Source of the DNA: JBCCGI01 sp039029355
Lineage (GTDB): Bacteria > Planctomycetota > UBA1135 > GCA-002686595
Direction of reading: 5' to 3'
Length of the DNA stretch: 46,550 bases
NCBI GenBank assembly: GCA_039029355.1
Contig: JBCCGI010000064.1
Location: forward strand, 1 to 46,550
Shown piece after piece: positions 17,639-24,293 of the stretch. The notes under the pieces are model-generated. The model worked only from the letters and a program-made list of their open reading frames with translations, had not been told where the DNA came from and did not search any database. The position numbers were made by a program, and so were the translations under genes. Each line of letters begins with the position of its first letter. Position 1 is the first letter of the stretch.

Positions 17639-18858
17639 CCGCGGAGCTCTCGATCGAGCTCGGCGACTCGCTCGACGACCTCGCGTCCGAGCTCTGGGAC
17701 GCGCGCATCGCGGGCGACAACCCGGCGCGCTCGGCCGCGTTCCTGCGCGCGGTCGCCGCGGCGCACCCCGAGTCCGAGCTCGTGCCCGTCGTCGTGCGCG
17801 AGGCGGGCGCGATCGTCGCCCTCACCGTGTTGAACGGATTCCGCATCGACCTGGCCGAGGTGCTCCCCGGCCCGCTGGGCGGGATCGCGCGCGCGGTGCG
17901 GCGGGTGGCGTCGAAGCTCTTCGAGGTGCAGGTCGTGATGAGCGGCACGCTCGAGAGCGGCCGCGCGCACTGGTGGTGGGACGCGGGCCGCGTCGAGGCC
18001 GGAGCGGTGGTCGACGCGTTCCAGCGCGCCGCGCGCCAGCGCTTCCCGCGCGCTTCGGCGGTGGTGTTCCGCGACCTGATGGGGGACGATCCCACCGCGC
18101 CCGCCTTCCGCGCAGCGCTCGAGCAACGCGGCTTCGTGACGCTGCGGAACCAGCCCTACGCGACCATTCCGGTCCCGCCCGGGACCGATGCCGAGCGCCA
18201 CTTCGCCGGCCTGAAGCGCCGCGCGCAGAAGGGCATCCGGCGCATGCGCGAGGCGGCCGACGAGCACGGGCTCAGCGTCCGGACCGAGCCCTTCACCGAC
18301 GAGCTTCTGGGGGAGCTCTATCCGCTCTACCGCCAGGTCGCCGCGGCGGCGGAGGGCCTGCCGCTGCCGCCCGAGCCGCAGCGCTTCTACGCCGAGCTCG
18401 CCCGGCGGATGCCCGACCACCGCTCGGTGTCGGTGCTGCGCGAGCCCGGGGGGCGCGCGGTGGGCTTCCTCATGAGCCTGCTGGCGAGCGGCGTGTCGAC
18501 GCCGTACGTGATCGGCATGGACTACGCCGTTCCGAAGGAGCGGCGGGTCTACCTCAATCTGCACTGGCACGCCGTGGAGCGCGCCCTAGAGCGCGGCTGC
18601 GAGCGCATCGACCTGGGGCTCACGGCCTATGTGACGAAGCAGATCCTCGGCGCGGACCTGGTGCCGGCCGAGCTCTGCCTGCGCTTCCGGAATCCGCTCC
18701 TGCGGCACGGGGCCCAGCCCCTGCTGCGGCGTTTCGGTCACGCGCCCCAGCCCGCGCCGCGGCCCTCGCGCCGGGCCTCGCACCCGGCCGGGCCGGCCTC
18801 CTGCGGCGTGGAGCCTCAGGGAGCGGCAAAAGCGTCGGGAGTGCGGACCGACTCCTAG
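17635..18858 (+). CDS. FemAB/GNAT-like acyltransferase (second of two paralogues)
   Basis: This 407-residue paralogue of the protein encoded at 15114 shares its landmarks in the same order: ELWDARIAGDNPARS, HWWWD, LKRRAQKGIRRMREAA, LYPLYRQVAAAAEG, GRAVGFLMSLL, and ERALERGCERIDLGLTAYVTK, then ILGADLVP. It therefore probably performs a related acyl transfer. The N-terminus lacks the Ser/Thr/Arg-rich leader of the first copy, and the C-terminus adds about 45 Pro/Arg/Ala-rich residues. GTG 17635 overlaps the hydroxylase TGA (GTGA), so translation is coupled. Two diverged copies around one hydroxylase suggest successive acylations, or action on two related substrates. Confidence 0.78.
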   Translation: MTAELSIELGDSLDDLASELWDARIAGDNPARSAAFLRAVAAAHPESELVPVVVREAGAIVALTVLNGFRIDLAEVLPGPLGGIARAVRRVASKLFEVQVVMSGTLESGRAHWWWDAGRVEAGAVVDAFQRAARQRFPRASAVVFRDLMGDDPTAPAFRAALEQRGFVTLRNQPYATIPVPPGTDAERHFAGLKRRAQKGIRRMREAADEHGLSVRTEPFTDELLGELYPLYRQVAAAAEGLPLPPEPQRFYAELARRMPDHRSVSVLREPGGRAVGFLMSLLASGVSTPYVIGMDYAVPKERRVYLNLHWHAVERALERGCERIDLGLTAYVTKQILGADLVPAELCLRFRNPLLRHGAQPLLRRFGHAPQPAPRPSRRASHPAGPASCGVEPQGAAKASGVRTDS

Positions 18859-18968
18859 CCTGCCGGCGACGCGAACCGGCTGGCGGGCGGGCCCCCGATG
18901 TCAGCGGCCCGAATCACCCAGGTCGTTCCATCGCCGCACGTTGCGTTCACGGCGGTCCGCGGCGACGA

Positions 18969-18987
18969 GCTCCGTCGCCGACGGAGC
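18969..18987. terminator. Hairpin downstream of the acyltransferase operon
   Basis: GCTCCGTC (18969-18976) pairs perfectly with GACGGAGC (18980-18987) around a three-base loop, 110 bases after the operon's last stop. It could end that transcript, although no T-run follows. The rest of the 262-base gap (18859-19120) holds the promoter of the first Cys-repeat gene and nothing else recognisable. Confidence 0.4.
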
Positions 18988-19067
18988 GCGGCGCGGCTCC
19001 GACGCGATCGGCGCGACCCGAGCGAAATCGGGCTCGCGACCTGGTGCTGACTTTCGACCCAGGACAC

Positions 19068-19120
19068 TAGGATGGGGGCCCTCCCGGTTGACCACTCAAC
19101 CCCTTGTGAAAGGCTACTCC
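19068..19120 (+). promoter_or_regulatory. Promoter and conserved leader of Cys-repeat gene 1
   Basis: TAGGAT at 19068-19073 is a -10-like box 53 bases before the ATG. The leader contains CTCCCGGTTG and, just before the ATG, CCCCTTGTGAAAGGCTACTCC. The same elements at the same distances precede the other two Cys-repeat genes, which strengthens the call well beyond the box itself. No convincing -35 box is visible. Confidence 0.6.
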
Positions 19121-19690
19121 ATGAAACTCCAGCGTTTGGCGCTTGTCGGCGCCGTGGCTGCCCTGGCGCTCGTCGTCGGCAGCCGCGACGGACAGGCGAT
19201 CTCTCAGCCGGCGTTCGTTTCCATCGAGGCGGGACCCGCCTCGTTCCTTGCCGTCCCCGCCAGCTCGGGGCTCTTCACCATGAGCGCCGACCTCGGCGTC
19301 GTGTTCCCGGAGCCCAAGTACGAGTCGTTGTTCAGCTCGGATGCCGGCGAGACCTGCAGCACCAGCGAAGACGACCTCTGGTGCAGCGCTAGCCCGTCGT
19401 ACAAGTACTGCACCACGATCCAGGCCGGCTGGTGCTCGGCCTCGGGGAAGGGCTCCAACTGCTCCACCTCCGGTGGCGGCACCGAGTGCTCCGCGGGCAT
19501 CAACTCGGGCGCCAGCTGCTCCCAGAAGGACGACGGCACCTGCACCAGCTACGCGGCCGGTACCCACTGCTCCGTCCAGGAGGACAACGAGGGCTCCTGC
19601 ACCGCGACCGACGCAAACAAGTGCTCGGTGCAGAGCGGCGGCACCTGCTCGGTGAAGGGCCAGCCCAACTCCAACGACTGCAACGGTTAG
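19121..19690 (+). CDS. Secreted 13-cysteine repeat protein 1
   Basis: This 189-residue exported protein has a Sec signal peptide (about residues 1-26, MKLQRLALVGAVAALALVVG and then an alanine cleavage region). A conserved mature start follows (QPAFVSIEAGP, then PASSGLF and PKYESLFSS). The remaining 110 or so residues hold 13 cysteines spaced 7-10 residues apart, mostly as Cys-Ser or Cys-Thr, and end in CNG. The regular spacing resembles a short solenoid with a cysteine ladder. The odd number leaves one cysteine unpaired unless it links chains or binds metal. No known family was recognised. It is the first of three adjacent paralogues, each with its own promoter and downstream hairpin. A structural surface or cell-wall role is a guess that fits planctomycete Cys-rich wall proteins. 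Confidence 0.85.
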   Translation: MKLQRLALVGAVAALALVVGSRDGQAISQPAFVSIEAGPASFLAVPASSGLFTMSADLGVVFPEPKYESLFSSDAGETCSTSEDDLWCSASPSYKYCTTIQAGWCSASGKGSNCSTSGGGTECSAGINSGASCSQKDDGTCTSYAAGTHCSVQEDNEGSCTATDANKCSVQSGGTCSVKGQPNSNDCNG

Positions 19691-19725
19691 ACGCGTCTCG
19701 GCCTAACGGCTACGCGCTCGATTCA

Positions 19726-19765
19726 GCGGGGGTCTCGTCCTGGCGGCGAGGCCCCCGCGTTTTTT
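19726..19765 (+). terminator. Rho-independent terminator after Cys-repeat gene 1
   Basis: A 12-bp stem with one G-T wobble (19726-19737 with 19747-19758) is followed by six T residues at 19760-19765. This is the clearest intrinsic terminator in the window and implies that the three Cys-repeat genes can be transcribed separately. Confidence 0.88.
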
Positions 19766-19834
19766 AAGTCTCTGCGGGCTCCTGCCTTCCGACCGGGAGG
19801 CGGTCGGGAGGGCTGCGAGGTGAGGGGCGGTGCG

Positions 19835-19888
19835 TAGAATTGGGTATTCCCGGTCGCCATCTCCCAAACCCTTGCAGAAAGCGACTCC
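19835..19888 (+). promoter_or_regulatory. Promoter and conserved leader of Cys-repeat gene 2
   Basis: TAGAAT at 19835-19840 lies 54 bases before the ATG. It is followed by TTCCCGGTCGCCA and then CCCTTGCAGAAAGCGACTCC next to the start codon. The copy upstream of gene 3 is nearly identical. The leader lacks a standard GGAGG site, so the conserved CTTGCAGAAAGCGACTC block may itself serve translation or be a regulatory target. Confidence 0.65.
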
Positions 19889-20461
19889 ATGAAGCTTCAC
19901 CGTTTGGCGCTGGTCGGCGCCGTCGCGCTCGCCGCGCTCGTTCTGGGCACCCGCGACGGCCAGGCTACTCAACCGGCATTCGTCTCGATCCAGGCGGGGC
20001 CCACGTCGTTCCTCGCGGCGCCCGCCAGCTCGGGTCTGTTCGCACCCAACCTGGACTTCGGAATCTTCCTCCCGAGCCCCAAGTACGAGTCCCTGTTCAG
20101 CTCGGAAGACGGCGACACCTGCAGCACCTCGGCGGGCGACCTCTGGTGCAGCACCAGCCCCTCGTACCAGTACTGCAGCTCGATCCAGAACGGCTGGTGC
20201 TCGTCTTCCGGAGCCGGCGCGAACTGCTCGACGTCGGCCGGCGGGAACTCCGAGTGCTCCGCGGGCGTCGACTCGGGCGCCTCGTGCTCCTCGACCGACA
20301 GCGGCGTCTGCTCCAGTTTCTCGGCCGGCAGCCACTGCTCGGTGCGCCCGGACAACTCGGGCTCTTGCACCACGTCGGCCACCGGGTCCTGCTCGGTGCA
20401 CGGCGGCGGGACCTGCTCGGTGAAGGGGCAGCCCAGCTCGACCGGCCCCTGCAACGGCTAG
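19889..20461 (+). CDS. Secreted 13-cysteine repeat protein 2
   Basis: This 190-residue paralogue has the signal peptide MKLHRLALVGAVALAALVLG, the conserved QPAFVSIQAGPTSFLA mature start, PKYESLFSS, and 13 cysteines in register with the first and third copies. Repeat units include CSTSAGDLW, CSTSPSYQY, CSSIQNGW, CSAGVDSGAS and CSVHGGGT, with a final CNG. Serine-rich units separate the cysteines, and lysine is scarcer than in copy 1. Function is unknown; export and disulfide cross-linking are inferred. It has its own promoter, and its downstream hairpin lacks a good T-run. Confidence 0.85.
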   Translation: MKLHRLALVGAVALAALVLGTRDGQATQPAFVSIQAGPTSFLAAPASSGLFAPNLDFGIFLPSPKYESLFSSEDGDTCSTSAGDLWCSTSPSYQYCSSIQNGWCSSSGAGANCSTSAGGNSECSAGVDSGASCSSTDSGVCSSFSAGSHCSVRPDNSGSCTTSATGSCSVHGGGTCSVKGQPSSTGPCNG

Positions 20462-20494
20462 CGCCGCCACACGCACCGTTTCGCGCTCCATTCG

Positions 20495-20523
20495 GGGGGC
20501 TTCGCCTTCGAGGCGAGGCCCCC
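20495..20523 (+). terminator. Terminator-like hairpin after Cys-repeat gene 2
   Basis: GGGGGCTTCGCC (20495-20506) pairs with GGCGAGGCCCCC (20512-20523) with a single wobble and a five-base loop. It is followed by TTCTCGT rather than a pure T-run. It matches the terminator after gene 1 in position and stem sequence. Confidence 0.65.
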
Positions 20524-20604
20524 TTCTCGTCGGGCCGCCGCCGGCGCGCCAAGCGATGAACACAAAGAGCGCCGCGGGGTGCTGCGGGATAGCAGGGAGG
20601 TCCC

Positions 20605-20656
20605 TAGAATCAGGCTCTCCCGGTTGCCACCAGACCCCTTGCAGAAAGCGACTCGT
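20605..20656 (+). promoter_or_regulatory. Promoter and conserved leader of Cys-repeat gene 3
   Basis: TAGAAT at 20605-20610 lies 52 bases before the ATG, followed by CTCCCGGTTGCCA and CCCCTTGCAGAAAGCGACTC just before the start codon. The arrangement duplicates that of genes 1 and 2, so the promoter and leader were copied together with the coding sequence. Confidence 0.65.
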
Positions 20657-21232
20657 ATGAAGCTTCACCGTTTGGCGCTTGTAGGCGCCGTGGCGGTTGC
20701 GGCGCTCGTGATGGGCACCCGCGATGGCCAGGCGACCACTCAACCGGCGTTCGTTTCGATCCAGGCGGGACCGACCTCGTTCCTCGCCGCCCCGGCCAGC
20801 TCCGGGCTTTTTGCTTCCAGCGCCGACATGGGGCTGGAGGTCATCCTGACCGAGTATCAGTCCCTGTTCAGCTCCGATGACGGCGACAGCTGCAGCACGT
20901 CCGCGGCGGACAAGTGGTGCAGCACCAGCCCGTCGTACAAGTACTGCACGGCGATCGAGGCTGGCTGGTGCTCCGCGAACGGCGTCGGCCACAACTGCTC
21001 GACCTCGACCGGCGGCAACTCCGAGTGCTCCGCCGGCATCGACAAGGGCGCGACGTGCTCGGCCAAGGGCAACGGGGTTTGCTCCAGCTTCTCGGCCAAC
21101 AGCCACTGCTCCGTCCAGGAAGACAACGAAGGCTCCTGCACCACGACGCCCCAGGGCTCGTGCTCGGTGCACGGCGGCGGGACCTGCTCGGTCAAGGGTC
21201 AGCCCAGCTCGACCGGACCCTGCAACGGCTAG
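20657..21232 (+). CDS. Secreted 13-cysteine repeat protein 3
   Basis: This 191-residue third paralogue has a signal peptide (MKLHRLALVGAVAVAALVMG), the QPAFVSIQAGPTSFLAAPAS mature start, and 13 cysteines in register with the other copies, ending CNG. It differs most just before the repeat: MGLEVILTEYQSLFSS replaces the PKYESLFSS context. Its repeat units alternate with copy-specific lysines (CSAGIDKGAT, CSAKGNGV). Sequence alone gives no enzyme motif. Retention of all cysteines across three diverged copies argues for selection on the disulfide or metal framework. It lies 76 bases upstream of the four-gene envelope operon. Confidence 0.85.
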   Translation: MKLHRLALVGAVAVAALVMGTRDGQATTQPAFVSIQAGPTSFLAAPASSGLFASSADMGLEVILTEYQSLFSSDDGDSCSTSAADKWCSTSPSYKYCTAIEAGWCSANGVGHNCSTSTGGNSECSAGIDKGATCSAKGNGVCSSFSANSHCSVQEDNEGSCTTTPQGSCSVHGGGTCSVKGQPSSTGPCNG

Positions 21233-21259
21233 GGCCCAACCGGCTGCGATAACCAAAAA

Positions 21260-21293
21260 GCGGGGGTCCTCGCCCGACGGGCGGGGCTCCCGC
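21260..21293 (+). terminator. Imperfect hairpin after Cys-repeat gene 3
   Basis: A GC-rich imperfect stem (from GCGGGGGTCC at 21260 to GGCTCCCGC at 21293) lies between the third Cys-repeat gene and the envelope operon. An A-run precedes it but no T-run follows. It resembles the stems after genes 1 and 2. Partial read-through into the next operon is possible. Confidence 0.5.
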
Positions 21294-21308
21294 AACCGCT
21301 AAGCCTCC

Positions 21309-24293
21309 ATGACAGCCTCCGTTTCTGCGCGCTTCGGCGCCGCAGCAGCGGCACTGGCCGCCGTCGCCGTCGCGATGTTCGCGTGGTACTGGGATTCGCC
21401 CGCGCGCCGACCGGAAGCGTCTCGCCCCGCCTTTGCCGGTGAGGGAGAGCGTTCGTCCGGAATGCGAGATGGGCTCCCCGACGCCGGCACCGATGCCGCC
21501 GCTCCTGCACGTCGCTCCGAGGTGAGCGGCGCCACTTCACTCGTCGCGGCGGAACCGCCGGTGCGTCCGGCGCGGGTTCTTTCCGGCGAGGTCATCGACG
21601 AGCGCGGCGACCCGGTCGAGGGTGCGACGGTGCTCGTCGCGCCGCGGCCCAAGGACGCGAACCGCCTCGACCGCGTGGCCCTCGACGCGGCCTTCTTCCA
21701 GACCGCAGGCGCCGCTCCCGAGCGCGCCGTGAGCGCGCGCGACGGCGCCTTTGAGCTCGCCGCGCCGCCCGCCGGCTGGGCCGTTCTCAGCGTGCGCGCC
21801 GCGGGCTTTGTGCCCTTCGACGCGCCCGGCGTGCTGATCGTGGATCACGCCGAGCAGGCCCTCGCGCCGGTGGTGCTGGAGCGCTCCGCCGAGCTCTCGG
21901 GAAGCGTCGTGGACCGCGCCGGCGCGCCGGTGCCGGGGGCGCGCGTCTACCGGCTCGACGGCGATCCGCCGCCCAAATACCTGCCCAGCGAGGCCGAGCG
22001 TGAGCGCATCGAGCGCGACCGCGCGCTCCTCGCGACGACCGACGCCGCCGGCGCCTTCACCCTGCGGCAGCTGCCGCGCGGCGGCGCGCGCCTGCTGGTG
22101 GAGAGCGACGACCACCCCCGCGAGCTGGTGAGCGTGCCGCCCGGCGCCGAGGGGCCGCTGGTCGTCGAGCTCTCCGCCGGCCTGGAGATCGCCGGGCGCG
22201 TGCTGCTCGACGAGGCGCTACACGGTCTCGCGCTCGACGCGCTCGACGTCTTCGTGCACGACGTCCGCGCCGAGGGCGCGGACTACCGCTTCTTCCGCGG
22301 GGCGCCGTGCGACGCGAGCGGGGCCTTCCGCCTCACGCAGGTCCGGCCGCCCGACGAGGACCTGCCGCTGGCGCTGCGCGTGCGCTTCCGCGCGCGCAAC
22401 GGCTCGCTCTTTCAGTGGCTCAGCCGCGAGCGGCCGGTCAAGGTCGGCGCGACCGACGTCGAGCTCACCCTCGACTACGTCGCGCGACTGCGCTTCGACG
22501 CGGTGAACACGGCGACGGGCGAAGTGCTGCCCGCGTCGGCGCTCCAGCTCGGGATCCAGCACTGGAACGGGGCGGCTTCGCTCGGCGAGGAGCGCGAGCT
22601 GCCGCTGATCGACGCGCCCGAGGGCGACCGAGCGCGCGTCGCCGCCTGGATCGCGCCGCCGGATCCGGGCTTCAGCCTGGGCGTCTCGCTCGAGGCCGAG
22701 GGCTATGCCGTCGACTACCGGCGCAACCTGACGGTCCGCGTGGGCGAGGAGCTCGACCTGGGCACGATCGAGCTCACGCCCGAGCCGGCGGCGAACGTCC
22801 AGGTGCTCGACCTCCTGACCGGCGAGCCGCTCGAAGGCGCGCTCGTGCGCATGGTGGCCGGCGACCTGAAGCGCTCGCCGTCGGGCAGCGTGTGGAACAA
22901 GCTCAGCTCGGCCGACGAGCTGACCGCCTCGCGCCCGGTGCGTGAGGCCCGCACCGACGCGGCCGGACGCGCGCGGATCGGTCTTGTCGCCGATACGCGC
23001 TGCTGGATCACCGCCACGGCCGAGGGGCACGCGCCCGCACCGCCCGAGACCGTGCTGCCGAGCGGCGGCGAGAGCGTCGACGTACTCCTGGAAGTCGGGC
23101 CGGGGGGCACCGTGCGCGTGGTCGTGATCGGCGTCGACGGAGCGCCCGTGCCGGGTGCCCCGGTGGTCACCACGCCGCACCCCGATGACGAGCTCACGCA
23201 GCTTATGAACCCGGTCGGCTCGTTCTTCTATAAGTGGATCGTGGACGAGCGGCCGGCGCTCGCGGACGGCGTGGCGGTCTTCGACCGGCTCTCCGACGGC
23301 GAGCACCTCTTCGCGGTCGGCAACAAGACGATGCACCCGAAGGACATCGAGTGGACGACGGTCCGCGTCGACGAGGAGGGCGAGCACGAGATCGTGCTGC
23401 TCATCGCGCCGCGCACCGCGCTCTCCGGCGTCGTGCGCCTCGGCGGCGACCCGCTGGCGGGGGCCGACGTGGTCGTGATTCCCGGCGGCCGTCCGACGCG
23501 TCCGGCGAACGCGGCCTTTCAGCCGTCGCTCGACAACCTCGGTACGCGCACGCAGACCGACGGCAAGGGACGCTTCCGGCTCGCCGACATCTCCTATGGC
23601 GAGTACGTGCTGCAGGTGCACCACCCGCGCCGGCACGTGTTCGAGGAGCTCGAGCTGGAGCTCGGTCCGGGCGAGGACACCTTCGTGATCGAGCTCGACT
23701 CGGAGTCGGCCTCCGGCAGCGTCGTCGACGCCGCCGGGCAGCCGGTCGCCGGGGCACAGGTCCTGATCGTGCGGCACGCGGACGCCGAGCTGGCGGTGCG
23801 CGAGCTGCGCCGCGCCGTCGAGCGCGGGCGGACCCAGCTGCCCGGGTTGCCGGCGGAGTGCGCGCGGACCGACGACGCCGGCTCGTTCGAGCTGGCGGGG
23901 CTGGCGGTCGACACGCGGCTCGTCGCCCTGGCCGCGACGGCCGAGTCGGGCGTGGCCGCGTCGGCTCCGTTCGAGGTCGCGCGTGGGGAGCACCGCCGGC
24001 TGGAGCCGCTGGCGCTCGAGCCCACCGGCACGCTGGTCGTCGAGGTCGGCGACGGCATCGCGGTCGAGTCCCACACGGTCGAGGCGCGACGCACCGACGC
24101 CGCCGCGCACGCGGTCGACCTCGTGCGCGTCGAGCGCATCGAGGACGACCGCACCGCGACCTTCGCCGCGCTGCCGGCGGGGGAGTGGACCGTCACGCTC
24201 GTCGATTCCCTGAGGCGCGGAGGCGCGCAGCCCGAGGAGCGTGCGCTCGTCGAGGCGGGCGCACGCGCGAACCTTCTCTTGGAGCGCCCTTGA
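21309..24293 (+). CDS. Large membrane-anchored protein with carboxypeptidase-regulatory-like modules
   Basis: This 994-residue protein has one hydrophobic anchor at about residues 8-28, then a long extracytoplasmic region. At least five carboxypeptidase-regulatory-like (Cna-B-type) beta modules can be picked out by their SGxVxDxxGxPVxGAxV core, near residues 91, 196, 601, 704 and 799: for example GEVIDERGDPVEGATV, GSVVDRAGAPVPGARV and GSVVDAAGQPVAGAQV. Such modules are structural or ligand-binding and are not themselves catalytic; no enzyme motif is visible between them. It starts the four-gene operon, and its TGA overlaps the TTG start of the next gene. The ATG at 21309 begins directly before the anchor. 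The likely role is as an envelope or surface scaffold. It resembles the outer part of the sigma factor encoded at 37869. Confidence 0.85.
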   Translation: MTASVSARFGAAAAALAAVAVAMFAWYWDSPARRPEASRPAFAGEGERSSGMRDGLPDAGTDAAAPARRSEVSGATSLVAAEPPVRPARVLSGEVIDERGDPVEGATVLVAPRPKDANRLDRVALDAAFFQTAGAAPERAVSARDGAFELAAPPAGWAVLSVRAAGFVPFDAPGVLIVDHAEQALAPVVLERSAELSGSVVDRAGAPVPGARVYRLDGDPPPKYLPSEAERERIERDRALLATTDAAGAFTLRQLPRGGARLLVESDDHPRELVSVPPGAEGPLVVELSAGLEIAGRVLLDEALHGLALDALDVFVHDVRAEGADYRFFRGAPCDASGAFRLTQVRPPDEDLPLALRVRFRARNGSLFQWLSRERPVKVGATDVELTLDYVARLRFDAVNTATGEVLPASALQLGIQHWNGAASLGEERELPLIDAPEGDRARVAAWIAPPDPGFSLGVSLEAEGYAVDYRRNLTVRVGEELDLGTIELTPEPAANVQVLDLLTGEPLEGALVRMVAGDLKRSPSGSVWNKLSSADELTASRPVREARTDAAGRARIGLVADTRCWITATAEGHAPAPPETVLPSGGESVDVLLEVGPGGTVRVVVIGVDGAPVPGAPVVTTPHPDDELTQLMNPVGSFFYKWIVDERPALADGVAVFDRLSDGEHLFAVGNKTMHPKDIEWTTVRVDEEGEHEIVLLIAPRTALSGVVRLGGDPLAGADVVVIPGGRPTRPANAAFQPSLDNLGTRTQTDGKGRFRLADISYGEYVLQVHHPRRHVFEELELELGPGEDTFVIELDSESASGSVVDAAGQPVAGAQVLIVRHADAELAVRELRRAVERGRTQLPGLPAECARTDDAGSFELAGLAVDTRLVALAATAESGVAASAPFEVARGEHRRLEPLALEPTGTLVVEVGDGIAVESHTVEARRTDAAAHAVDLVRVERIEDDRTATFAALPAGEWTVTLVDSLRRGGAQPEERALVEAGARANLLLERP

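Noticed and set aside
19204..19545. Antisense open frame opposite the first Cys-repeat gene (Glu/Pro-rich, not Arg-rich)
   Set aside because: The odd composition is just the complement of Cys/Ser codons, and equivalent frames occur opposite the other two copies.
19121..21232. Tandem near-identical blocks as a CRISPR-like array
   Set aside because: The blocks are whole protein-coding genes of about 570 bases with diverged sequence, not short repeats and spacers.
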